From NCBI GenBank assembly GCA_015064345.1, contig SVSK01000023.1, forward strand, positions 1 through 32,411: a stretch of 32,411 nt of DNA, in the 5' to 3' direction. The DNA is from Oscillospiraceae bacterium. GTDB lineage: Bacteria > Bacillota > Clostridia > Oscillospirales > CAG-272. The stretch's first letter is position 1; each line of letters begins with the position of its first letter. Position numbers and translations under genes: made by a program. Below the pieces are notes generated by a model. That model searched no databases, was not told the DNA's origin, and saw nothing but the letters and a program-made list of their open reading frames with translations. This document shows positions 1 to 7,825 of this stretch, in pieces.

Positions 1-108
1 GTCCTGAACGAGGATGTCACCGAACTTTTCGTCGGGAGCATACCATCTGGAATCCCAGTTTTTGATTACACCAACACGGAGACCGTGGGGATTAACTTTC
101 TGTCCCAT
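1..108 (-). CDS. rpsC: 30S ribosomal protein S3, N-terminal part (truncated by window edge)
   Basis: Reverse translation [36 protein letters not shown]; lies directly after rplV in S10 operon order. Confidence 0.95.
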   Translation of the reverse strand, partial: MGQKVNPHGLRVGVIKNWDSRWYAPDEKFGDILVQD

Positions 109-121
109 TATGCTTTCCTCC

Positions 122-457
122 TCATTCCTTCTCAGCCACAGCGATTGTGATGTGGCTTGTTCTCTTTAAGATTCTGTCAGCGGAACCCTTTGCGCGGGGC
201 ATGATTCTCTTAAGAGTCATACCGGGGCATACGAAGCAATCCTTAACGTAAAGCTTCTCGGTATCCATCTGGAAGTTGTGTTCTGCATCTGCCGCAACCT
301 TTGTAAGGAGCTTCAGTACGTGCTCGCTTGCAGCCTTAGGAGTATTCTTGAGAATACCTACTGCGATAGCGAGGTCCTTGCCTCTGATGAGGTCGAGGAC
401 GATCTTTACCTTACGAGGAGAGATGCGGATGTGCTTCTGAGTAGATCTTGTTTCCAT
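122..457 (-). CDS. rplV: 50S ribosomal protein L22
   Basis: 111 aa, [19 protein letters not shown]...[34 protein letters not shown]10 operon synteny. Confidence 0.97.
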   Translation of the reverse strand: METRSTQKHIRISPRKVKIVLDLIRGKDLAIAVGILKNTPKAASEHVLKLLTKVAADAEHNFQMDTEKLYVKDCFVCPGMTLKRIMPRAKGSADRILKRTSHITIAVAEKE

Positions 458-475
458 CTTATTCTTTCTCCCTCG

Positions 476-760
476 TTATCTCTTACCGTTATTGGATGTC
501 TTGCTGCCTGCGTGACCCTTGAAGGTTCTTGTAGGAGCAAATTCACCGAACTTATGACCAACCATGTCCTCGGTAACATATACCGGAACGTGCTTTCTTC
601 CGTCGTGAACAGCAACTGTGTGTCCTACGAATTCAGGGAAGATTGTAGAGGCTCTTGACCATGTCTTGAGCACTTTCTTTTCGCCCTTTTCGTTCATCTC
701 GCAAACTCTCTTGTAGAGCTTTTCTTCGATGTAGGGTGCCTTTTTCAAACTTCTGCTCAT
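476..760 (-). CDS. rpsS: 30S ribosomal protein S19
   Basis: 94 aa [15 protein letters not shown]...[51 protein letters not shown]. Confidence 0.98.
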   Translation of the reverse strand: MSRSLKKAPYIEEKLYKRVCEMNEKGEKKVLKTWSRASTIFPEFVGHTVAVHDGRKHVPVYVTEDMVGHKFGEFAPTRTFKGHAGSKTSNNGKR

Positions 761-778
761 ATTATGTTGCCTCCTTCC

Positions 779-1609
779 TTATTTACCGTTTCTGCGCTTT
801 ACGATCATCTTATCGGTTCTAGCCTTCTTGTTACGAGTCTTGTAACCGAGAGCGGGCTTACCCCAAGGAGTAACCGGGCCGGGACGACCGATGGGAGAAC
901 GACCTTCACCACCACCGTGAGGGTGATCGCAGGGGTTCATTACGGAACCGCGTACTGTAGGACGGATGCCCATGTGACGCTTCTTACCGGCTTTACCGAT
1001 CTTTACTGTATCGTGTTCGATGTTACCGATCTGACCGATTGTTGCCTTGCAGTCAGAGCGAACGTAGCGCATTTCACCGGAGGGGAGACGAACCATTGCG
1101 AGGTCACCTTCTCTACCCATGAGCTGTGCCTGTGTACCTGCAGAACGAACGAGCTGACCGCCGTTGCCGGGGTAAAGTTCGATGTTGTGGATGAAGGTAC
1201 CAACGGGGATGTTTGCAAGGGGAAGTGTGTTACCGGGAACGATATCTGCGTTCTCACCGGAGTACAGAACCTGACCGTCTGTTACGCCTACAGGAGCGAG
1301 AATGTAGCTCTTCTTACCTGCTTCGTCCTGAAGGAGAGCAATGTAAGCTGTTCTGTTGGGGTCGTATTCAACACCGATAACAGTCTGAGCCAGAGTGTTC
1401 TGTCTCTTGAAGTCGATGATACGGTACTTCTGTCTGTTTCCGCCACCCTTGTGACGTACTGTGATGCGGCCGTAGGAGTTACGACCTGCGTTCTTTTTCT
1501 TTTTAGCAAGAAGACTCTTCTCGGGGGTAAACTTTGTTACTTCCTCGAATGAAGGAACGGACATATGTCTTCTCGCCGGAGTAGTCGGCTTATACTTGAT
1601 TGTAGGCAT
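779..1609 (-). CDS. rplB: 50S ribosomal protein L2
   Basis: 276 aa; [101 protein letters not shown]. Confidence 0.98.
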   Translation of the reverse strand: MPTIKYKPTTPARRHMSVPSFEEVTKFTPEKSLLAKKKKNAGRNSYGRITVRHKGGGNRQKYRIIDFKRQNTLAQTVIGVEYDPNRTAYIALLQDEAGKKSYILAPVGVTDGQVLYSGENADIVPGNTLPLANIPVGTFIHNIELYPGNGGQLVRSAGTQAQLMGREGDLAMVRLPSGEMRYVRSDCKATIGQIGNIEHDTVKIGKAGKKRHMGIRPTVRGSVMNPCDHPHGGGEGRSPIGRPGPVTPWGKPALGYKTRNKKARTDKMIVKRRNGK

Positions 1610-1628
1610 TTGTACTTTCCTCCTTTAA

Positions 1629-1925
1629 TTAGTTCATACCTTCAAAGAACTCGATTGTCTTGGAGTCCTCTGTGAGGGTTACGATGGCCTTCTTCCAAGC
1701 AGCAGTCTTACCGGCCTGGTAACGAACTCTCTTGGTCTTAGCCTTCATGTTGATTGTGTTTACGGAAGCAACCTTTGTGCCTTCGAACATTGCTTCAACA
1801 GCCTTTGCGATCTCGGGCTTTGTTGCGTTCTTTGCAACTTCGAAGCAGTACTTTCTTTCGCTGATCATGTCCATGGACTTTTCAGTGATAAGAGGCTTCT
1901 TAATGATGTCCTGAATGAATTTCAT
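1629..1925 (-). CDS. rplW: 50S ribosomal protein L23
   Basis: 98 aa, DIIKKPLITEKSMDMISERKYCFEVAKNATKPEIAKAVEAMF; operon position. Confidence 0.96.
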   Translation of the reverse strand: MKFIQDIIKKPLITEKSMDMISERKYCFEVAKNATKPEIAKAVEAMFEGTKVASVNTINMKAKTKRVRYQAGKTAAWKKAIVTLTEDSKTIEFFEGMN

Positions 1926-2548
1926 TACGCATATACCTCCTCAATCTTTTCAACAGCAGCCTTAGCTACGATGAAAGAGTCACAGTTAAGAATGTCGTAA
2001 ACATTCAGGGTGTTGTAAAGAGCTGTCTTTACGCCGGGGATGTTTGCAAGGCTTGCGAGAACCTTTTCGTCCTTCTCAGCGAGAACTACGAGAACCTTCT
2101 TTGCTGCGCCTACTGCTGCAAGCATCTTAACCATTGTCTTGGTCTTGTATTCAGCTGTTTCGATCTTGTCGATAACAACCATTTCGTTACCTGCTACCTT
2201 GCTTGAAAGTGCGGAGAACATTGCGATACGAGCAACCTTCTTGTTCATCTTTGTCTTGTAAAGGCGAGGCTTAGGACCAAGTGCTACGCCGCCGTGTGTC
2301 CACTGAGGAGATCTTGTGGAACCCTGTCTTGCACGACCTGTTCCCTTCTGTCTCCAGGGCTTCTTACCGCCGCCGGATACTTCGGTACGAGTAAGTGTGG
2401 ACTGTGTACCCTGTCTCTGGTTACCCAGATATCTCTTTACTGCCGCATGGAGGACAGCACCGTTAATGTCGGCTGCGAAGATAGCGTCGGACAGATTCAT
2501 TGTACCAACTGCTTCGCCTGCCATGTTTAATACTTTAATTTCGGGCAT
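1925..2548 (-). CDS. rplD: 50S ribosomal protein L4
   Basis: 207 aa, RQGTQSTLTRTEVSGGGKKPWRQKGTGRARQGSTRSPQWTHGGVALGPKPR. Confidence 0.97.
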   Translation of the reverse strand: MPEIKVLNMAGEAVGTMNLSDAIFAADINGAVLHAAVKRYLGNQRQGTQSTLTRTEVSGGGKKPWRQKGTGRARQGSTRSPQWTHGGVALGPKPRLYKTKMNKKVARIAMFSALSSKVAGNEMVVIDKIETAEYKTKTMVKMLAAVGAAKKVLVVLAEKDEKVLASLANIPGVKTALYNTLNVYDILNCDSFIVAKAAVEKIEEVYA

Positions 2549-2568
2549 TTTTTCTTCCTCCTTCCGAC

Positions 2569-3201
2569 TTATGCTTTAACGCTGTCACGGATGAATACGA
2601 TTCCGCCCTTACCGCCGGGAACTGCGCCCTTGATAGCGATGAGGTTCTTCTCTGTATCAACCTTAACAACTTCAAGATTTAATACTGTAACCTGTTCGTT
2701 ACCGTACTGACCTGCCATCTTCTTGTTCTTGTAGATTCTGGAAGGTGTGGAGTTCTGACCGAGAGAACCGCCGTGACGATGGATAGGACCACCGCCGTGT
2801 GTTATTCTCTTGATCTTGAAGTTCCATCTCTTTACTACGCCGCTGTAACCGTGACCCTTTGTAATACCTGTAATGTCGACCTTGTCGCCTGCTGCGAAGG
2901 TATCGGCGGCTATTACATCGCCAACGTTAAGTGCGGAAATATCCTCGAGACGGAATTCCTTAAGGTGACGCTTTGCATTTACGCCAGCCTTCTTGAAGTG
3001 ACCAGCCGCGGGCTTGTTAACGAGCTTTTCGCGGATGTCTTCGAATGCGAGCTGTACAGCTTCATAGCCGTCAGTCTCAACTGTCTTCTTCTGTGTAATG
3101 GAGCAGGGACCTGCTTCAATCACAGTTACCGGGGTAACAGATCCGTCTTCATTGAAGATCTGTGTCATACCCAGCTTCTTTCCGATGATACCTTTTTTCA
3201 T
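2569..3201 (-). CDS. rplC: 50S ribosomal protein L3
   Basis: 210 aa, [33 protein letters not shown]...[68 protein letters not shown]. Confidence 0.98.
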   Translation of the reverse strand: MKKGIIGKKLGMTQIFNEDGSVTPVTVIEAGPCSITQKKTVETDGYEAVQLAFEDIREKLVNKPAAGHFKKAGVNAKRHLKEFRLEDISALNVGDVIAADTFAAGDKVDITGITKGHGYSGVVKRWNFKIKRITHGGGPIHRHGGSLGQNSTPSRIYKNKKMAGQYGNEQVTVLNLEVVKVDTEKNLIAIKGAVPGGKGGIVFIRDSVKA

Positions 3202-3386
3202 CGAAGTCTTCCTCCTATAATAGGTTATTGGTTGACCGTTCGAATTTTACCGGAGCTACCCGGCACAGTCAACGTGACCCGACCGCCATCAAGCTCCTGA
3301 GTGTCGCGCCGGAATAAGCACTCTTCAGATACGCTCTGTACGGTGTTCGGTTTAGCTTTTTCAGTGTTAATAATTAAATGAAGTGA

Positions 3387-3698
3387 TTAGAGCTTTACGT
3401 CGATGTCCACGCCAGCGGGGAGTTCAACGGACATAAGAGCTTCTACAACCTTCTGAGAAGGCTTCTTGATCTGGATAAGTCTCTTGTGGGTTCTCTGTTC
3501 GAACTGCTCACGGCTGTCCTTGTACTTGTGAACCGCACGGAGAATTGTGATGATCTCCTTCTCTGTAGGAAGCGGAATAGGACCGGATACCTCTGCGCCG
3601 TTGCGCTTTGCGATATCTACGATCTTAGCTGCTGCCTGGTCTGCGAGTGTGTGCTCGTAGCTTCTGATCTTAACGCTGATTTTTTCCTGTACTGCCAT
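3387..3698 (-). CDS. rpsJ: 30S ribosomal protein S10 (start placed at internal Met of the longer ORF 3387..3983)
   Basis: [85 protein letters not shown] immediately upstream. Confidence 0.97.
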   Translation of the reverse strand: MAVQEKISVKIRSYEHTLADQAAAKIVDIAKRNGAEVSGPIPLPTEKEIITILRAVHKYKDSREQFEQRTHKRLIQIKKPSQKVVEALMSVELPAGVDIDVKL

Positions 3699-3985
3699 TT
3701 TTGTTTGCCTCCTTTGAGCTATACTTTTGAAATAGTTTGAGGCGATGAACACGGCTCCGGGTGTGTCGAGCGGGTACTTAATGAATCCGAACCATGGGTT
3801 TCGCTGGGAAATCGCAGGGCTCGGTAAACACAGCGAGACTATTGCCACGCTGCAAAACCCGTCATACACGGGGAGACTGTTCGTCTTCGCCCGATTTACT
3901 CGGACATACTCCACGGAAATTACCTGCAATTCGTCTGACAGTATTTGACGAAAGCAGCAACCTCCCGCTTCTACGCACATCAAGC
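3699..3985 (-). promoter_or_regulatory. Long structured 5' leader of the S10 ribosomal protein operon
   Basis: About 290 nt between the promoter -10 and the rpsJ ATG; contains TTCGTC..GACGAA, CCCGT-GTATG-ACGGG and CAGCG..CGCTG inverted repeats on the minus strand. S10 operon leaders can mediate r-protein autoregulation (L4 in gamma-proteobacteria); function here is inferred. Confidence 0.5.
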
Positions 3986-3991
3986 GGAGTT

Positions 3992-4020
3992 ATTTTACCA
4001 TATATATAAGTAAAAATCAA
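3992..4020 (-). promoter_or_regulatory. Sigma-A type promoter of S10 operon
   Basis: Minus strand TTGATT-N17-TAAAAT with extended -10 TGG. Confidence 0.8.
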
Positions 4021-4150
4021 GGTTTTCCTCGAAAAAAGGTGCAAAATTTGTGTGTAGAATTTTTAACGAAGTTTTTGTAGGTGTTTTGTGTATTTTGCAC
4101 AAAAGCGGGGTTTGGGGTGGTTTTTTTAGCGTTCTCTTTATTGTTTAGCT

Positions 4151-4335
4151 GAACTTGTTTGTTTAACCAAAGTCCCCACTCTCGTGGGGAGCATAAGAGG
4201 TGTAAGCGCAGACACCTCTTATGAATCACCCTGCGCTTAAGGATAGGGGAAAGTCACTTCGTTCTATTTCCCCTCCTTAAGAATCCAACCCCTTTGACTC
4301 TGCTTTTGCCAAAACATAAAGCGACTCACGCCAAT
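4151..4335 (+). repeat. Family A structured intergenic repeat, copy A1
   Basis: Hairpins CCCCAC-TCTC-GTGGGG (4174-4189), CATAAGAGGTGT-N8-ACACCTCTTATG (4192-4223), AATCACC, CTTAAGGA..GGGGAAA..TTTCCCCTCCTTAAG (4236-4281), 3' end CATAAAGCGACTCACGCCAAT; parts recur at 4400-4693(-), 22489-22748 and 28927-29190. Confidence 0.85.
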
Positions 4336-4399
4336 GGGGTAATCCGTGTTTGCGGCTGACACGTCTGTTAAGTTTGAACTTGTTTGTGGAGTTCGATTG

Positions 4400-4693
4400 A
4401 CATGGTTAATAAATCGGCTCGTTTGCTTACAGTTTTTAGCGAAACGAAAAGCCAAGAAGGGGATCCTTAAGGGGAAGAATCAGAGAAGTTGCAGTGAATT
4501 CTTCCAATGCAGTAATAATTGGCGGGATTCAGTCGCTTGAGAGTACAGGCAATATTATATATCCCGTCCTCCTTCCCCTTAAGTGGACGGTGATTCACAA
4601 GAGGTGTGGACATGGAACACCTCTTGTGCGCCCCACGCGTAGTGCAAAAATTATGTTAAACAAAAAAGTTCGGTTGAAGAGTAAAGCGGCATG
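4400..4693 (-). repeat. Family A structured intergenic repeat, copy A2 (inverted relative to A1)
   Basis: Reverse complement reads CATGCCGCTTTACTCTTCAACCGAAC..TTTTTGCACTACGCGTGGGGCG-CACAAGAGGTGT-N9-ACACCTCTTGTG-AATCACC-..CTTAAGGGGAAG..CTTCCCCTTAAG. Confidence 0.8.
4521..4569 (-). repeat. B-like unit (B6) inside the loop of A2
   Basis: Minus strand GGACGGGATATATAATATTGCC...ATCCCGCC; resembles B1 GGGTAGGGGATTATAATATC and has paired termini. Confidence 0.45.
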
Positions 4694-4756
4694 AATTGAG
4701 TGGGTATTTTCCCACACAAGAGGAAGAAACACACAAAACAAAAAACTTTTAATAAA

Positions 4757-4787
4757 AATCTACATTATTTTAATATAAATGTAGATT
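4757..4787. promoter_or_regulatory. 10-bp perfect dyad overlapping -35 of gdpP promoter (candidate operator)
   Basis: AATCTACATT-N11-AATGTAGATT. Confidence 0.6.
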
Positions 4788-4810
4788 CTCGCGCAGTTTT
4801 GTGCTATAAT
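4782..4810 (+). promoter_or_regulatory. Candidate extended -10 promoter for gdpP-rplI-dnaB
   Basis: TGC-TATAAT at 4802-4810; weak -35 TAGATT at 4782-4787, 17-nt spacer. Confidence 0.6.
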
Positions 4811-4908
4811 ATATGGTAAAGTACAATTATCATGGGTCAATATACGAAAAAACAAACGAAGAATATCCTATCAGTTGAATAAAACAAAAGAAAGGCTGAT
4901 TTGATCTT

Positions 4909-6924
4909 ATGACAAAAAACAGTAAAGATAAAAATGACCTCAGAAGAATACGGCAAGAAACCGGTATAGCTGCCGCAGCAAGCGGAGCTGTCTTCATCAT
5001 CGTCTTCGCCATACTGGCACTCCTCACAGAACTCCCACTTGCACCCTTCGGAGTGCTCTTCTTCCTGCTTCACTGCGGTGTGTGCGTGGGTGCGTACTTC
5101 TTCTTTGAAAAGCAGGCTCGGCGAGGTGCCGTTGACGAAAATCTGGCTCCCGTTATGGGACGCATCATGTTCGACGCAGTGGTAAAGATGAATTCTCCCG
5201 TGTTTATATGTAACTCCGCAGAGCGTGTGGTTTGGTTCAACTCTGCAATGGAATCAATGTATCCCGAGAAGAGCAAACTGCACGGTACTCACATAACCGA
5301 CCTGTGCGGCGTCAGCCTCGGCGAGATCAGAGAAGACAGAAGCACCGACGGCGCAAGGCTGGTCATTGGGGAACGCTCATTTTCCGCAAAATACAATCAT
5401 ATCCGCACAGAGGAAGATGATTTCGCGCTTATCATTACGACGGAAACCACAGAGCTTGACGCGCTCTCCGAAAAAATGGCGGGAGACGAGATCGTGATCT
5501 GTTATATCATCATCGACAACCTCGGTGAAATGATGCAGTACGATAGCGAGCAGTACAGACCCGCATCCTCAAAGATCGACGAGATACTCCGCGCATGGGC
5601 AGGTGAATACGGCGGCATACTCAAGGAGTACGAGCGCGACAAGTATCTGTTCATCACAGAAAACAGAGTGCTCCACGAGCTTATTATCCAGAAATTCGAC
5701 ATCCTCGACAGAGTCCGCGGTGTTACGGTAGGCGACACTAACCTGCCCCTGACCATTTCCATGGGCGTTTCCGCTATCCACGGCACCTTCGAGGAAAAAG
5801 AAAAAGCAGCCCACGCGGCTCTCGATATGGCTCTTCAGCGAGGCGGTGACCAGGCGGCTGTAAAGAGCGACGAGTCAATGGACTTCTTTGGCGGTGTGAC
5901 AAAAACCGTTCAGAAGAGAACCAACGTCCGCGCACGAGTAGTATCCAACGCGCTTATGGCGGCAATGAAGAAGGCTTCAAACGTGCTCATCATGGGCCAC
6001 AGATACGCTGACTTCGACGCCTTCGGCTCATGCGTGGGACTTGCCAAGCTGGCTATGTTCTGCGGTGCCAAGGTTAACGTGATCATCGACACAGCCGACC
6101 GCAATCTCCTCGGTTGCCGACAGATGCTTGAAAACGAAGAAGAGTTTGGCGGTGTGTTTATCGACGCAGCCCACGGACTTGATCTGCTCCGCACAGACAC
6201 GCTGGTGATCCTCTCCGACGTAAATAACCTTAAGATCTGCGAATGTCCCGAGCTCGCTGACCGCACAGACTCCCTCGCAGTCATCGACCACCACAGAAAG
6301 GTGTCCGAATTTGAAAGCGAGCCTGATGTTGAGTACATCGAGCCCTCCGCTTCATCCGCTTGCGAGCTTGTGGCGGAAATGCTTGAGCAGGTTCTCCCGA
6401 AGGATGCGCTCTCGTCCGCAGTTGCAAGCGTTATGCTGGCGGGCATCACCCTTGACACAAAGCAGTTTACCAAAAATACAGGTACACGAACATTCTCCTC
6501 AGCCATGTATCTCCGTGACAGAGGCGCCGACCCCACAGCAGTACGCGCGCTGTTCAAGGAAAGCTTCGACGACTATATGCGCGAGGCGAAATTCCGCGGA
6601 AACGTGGATATTTACCGTGGCATTTGTGCCATCACCATCGTTGACGATATCAGCGAAGAGGACGGCGGCTTCAGAATCATCGCGGCAAAGGCGGCAGACA
6701 ATCTCCTCATGGTTGACGGAGTAAAGGCATCATTCGCCATCATTCGTCTCGGCGAGGTGGTACACATCTCCGCAAGAAGTGCCGGCGGAATCAACGTCCA
6801 GCTTATTATGGAAGAGCTTGGCGGCGGCGGTCACTTCGACGGTGCGGCGGCTCAGATACGCGAACAGACCATGGACGAGGTGCTCGCATCTCTCAAGAAA
6901 TCCATTGATAAAATAGTAGGATAA
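4909..6924 (+). CDS. gdpP: GdpP-type cyclic-di-AMP phosphodiesterase (2 TM, PAS/degenerate GGDEF, DHH-DHHA1)
   Basis: 671 aa; GHRYADFDAFGSC, VIDHHRK, C-terminal GGGGHFDGAAAQ; followed by rplI-dnaB as in many Firmicutes. Confidence 0.93.
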   Translation: MTKNSKDKNDLRRIRQETGIAAAASGAVFIIVFAILALLTELPLAPFGVLFFLLHCGVCVGAYFFFEKQARRGAVDENLAPVMGRIMFDAVVKMNSPVFICNSAERVVWFNSAMESMYPEKSKLHGTHITDLCGVSLGEIREDRSTDGARLVIGERSFSAKYNHIRTEEDDFALIITTETTELDALSEKMAGDEIVICYIIIDNLGEMMQYDSEQYRPASSKIDEILRAWAGEYGGILKEYERDKYLFITENRVLHELIIQKFDILDRVRGVTVGDTNLPLTISMGVSAIHGTFEEKEKAAHAALDMALQRGGDQAAVKSDESMDFFGGVTKTVQKRTNVRARVVSNALMAAMKKASNVLIMGHRYADFDAFGSCVGLAKLAMFCGAKVNVIIDTADRNLLGCRQMLENEEEFGGVFIDAAHGLDLLRTDTLVILSDVNNLKICECPELADRTDSLAVIDHHRKVSEFESEPDVEYIEPSASSACELVAEMLEQVLPKDALSSAVASVMLAGITLDTKQFTKNTGTRTFSSAMYLRDRGADPTAVRALFKESFDDYMREAKFRGNVDIYRGICAITIVDDISEEDGGFRIIAAKAADNLLMVDGVKASFAIIRLGEVVHISARSAGGINVQLIMEELGGGGHFDGAAAQIREQTMDEVLASLKKSIDKIVG

Positions 6925-6967
6925 AATATATTTCTAAAAACACATACCCATTTCGGAGGAAAAAATA

Positions 6968-7411
6968 ATGAAAGTAGTACTTTTACAGGACGTTAAAGGA
7001 CAGGGCAAGAAGGACGAAGTGATCAACGTATCCGACGGATATGCTCGCAACTTCCTCTTCCCGAAGAAATTAGCAGTTGAGGCTGATGCGAAGATCCTCA
7101 ACGACATAAAGAACAAGGAAGCGGCAAGGCTCCGCAAGATCGAGCTTGAAAAGGCAGCGGCAAGAGAAACAGCCCAGCAGCTCCAGGCTCTTATCGTAAA
7201 GATCAAGATCCAGCAGGGCAACGACGGCAAGTTCTACGGCTCCGTTACCACAAAGGACATCGCAGAGGCACTTCTCGCACAGCACAAGATCGAGATCGAC
7301 AAGCGCAAGATCGTTATGCAGAACCCCATCAAGGCATACGGCACATACACAGTTGACGTAAAGCTTTACCCCGAGATCGCCGGCAAGATCAACGTGCTGG
7401 TTTGTGAGTAA
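6968..7411 (+). CDS. rplI: 50S ribosomal protein L9
   Basis: [40 protein letters not shown]. Confidence 0.97.
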   Translation: MKVVLLQDVKGQGKKDEVINVSDGYARNFLFPKKLAVEADAKILNDIKNKEAARLRKIELEKAAARETAQQLQALIVKIKIQQGNDGKFYGSVTTKDIAEALLAQHKIEIDKRKIVMQNPIKAYGTYTVDVKLYPEIAGKINVLVCE

Positions 7412-7431
7412 GTCGAGGTCAGACCTTAGCC

Positions 7432-7593
7432 TGTCATCCCGAGCGAAGTACATAGTACGTAGCAGAAGGATCTAATAGAGATTCTTCGATTTGGGTAGGG
7501 GATTATAATATCAAACCCCACACGTTACGCCGACCCTACCCGCGAGAACTTCGTTCTCGTCATGTTCTTCCATGATTTCCGCTCAGAATGACA
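7432..7593. repeat. Family D inverted-end repeat, copy D1 (contains B1)
   Basis: TGTCATcccGAGCG ... CGCTCagaATGACA ends; GGATCTAATAGAGATTCTTCGA core shared with D2. Confidence 0.8.
7493..7559 (+). repeat. Family B structured repeat, copy B1
   Basis: GGGTAGGG..CCCTACCC then hairpin CGAGAAC-TTC-GTTCTCG; closely similar to B4 at 26152-26217. Confidence 0.85.
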
Positions 7594-7643
7594 AAGTGTA
7601 ACTTTTTAATACAATTTCACTTTTCGAACCATAGTGAGAAAAG

Positions 7644-7762
7644 CCGGGTGGAATATTTACGGTACGATAACATGGAGTTAGTCCGAGGTTGCGTAGCAAC
7701 TCGACGAGTTCCCTATGACAAGGAGGGAACTCGGTCTATTCCACCCACGAGACTTCGTCTCG
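7644..7762 (+). repeat. Family B structured repeat, copy B2 with two extra hairpins
   Basis: GGGTGGAAT..ATTCCACCC then CGAGAC-TTC-GTCTCG; internal hairpins 7684-7703 and 7705-7733 absent from B3. Confidence 0.85.
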
Positions 7763-7825
7763 GTTATTTTAGCTTAACTTCTTCACTCTTCACTCTTACC
7801 TATTACTTCATTTTCGGGAGTTCAT

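Noticed and set aside
3387-3983. N-terminally extended 198-aa S10 ORF
   Set aside because: Extension is the untranslated leader; the conserved S10 N-terminus starts at the internal Met with a good SD.
4346-4694. Short ORFs 4346..4540 and 4494..4694
   Set aside because: They lie in family A repeats and are not conserved as reading frames between copies; no convincing SD.
4909-6924. Diguanylate cyclase function for the GGDEF-like region
   Set aside because: The GGDEF signature is degenerate and the DHH/DHHA1 motifs match GdpP; this is the known GdpP architecture.
7432-7593. Autonomous insertion sequence
   Set aside because: No transposase ORF inside any of the repeats; at most non-autonomous elements.
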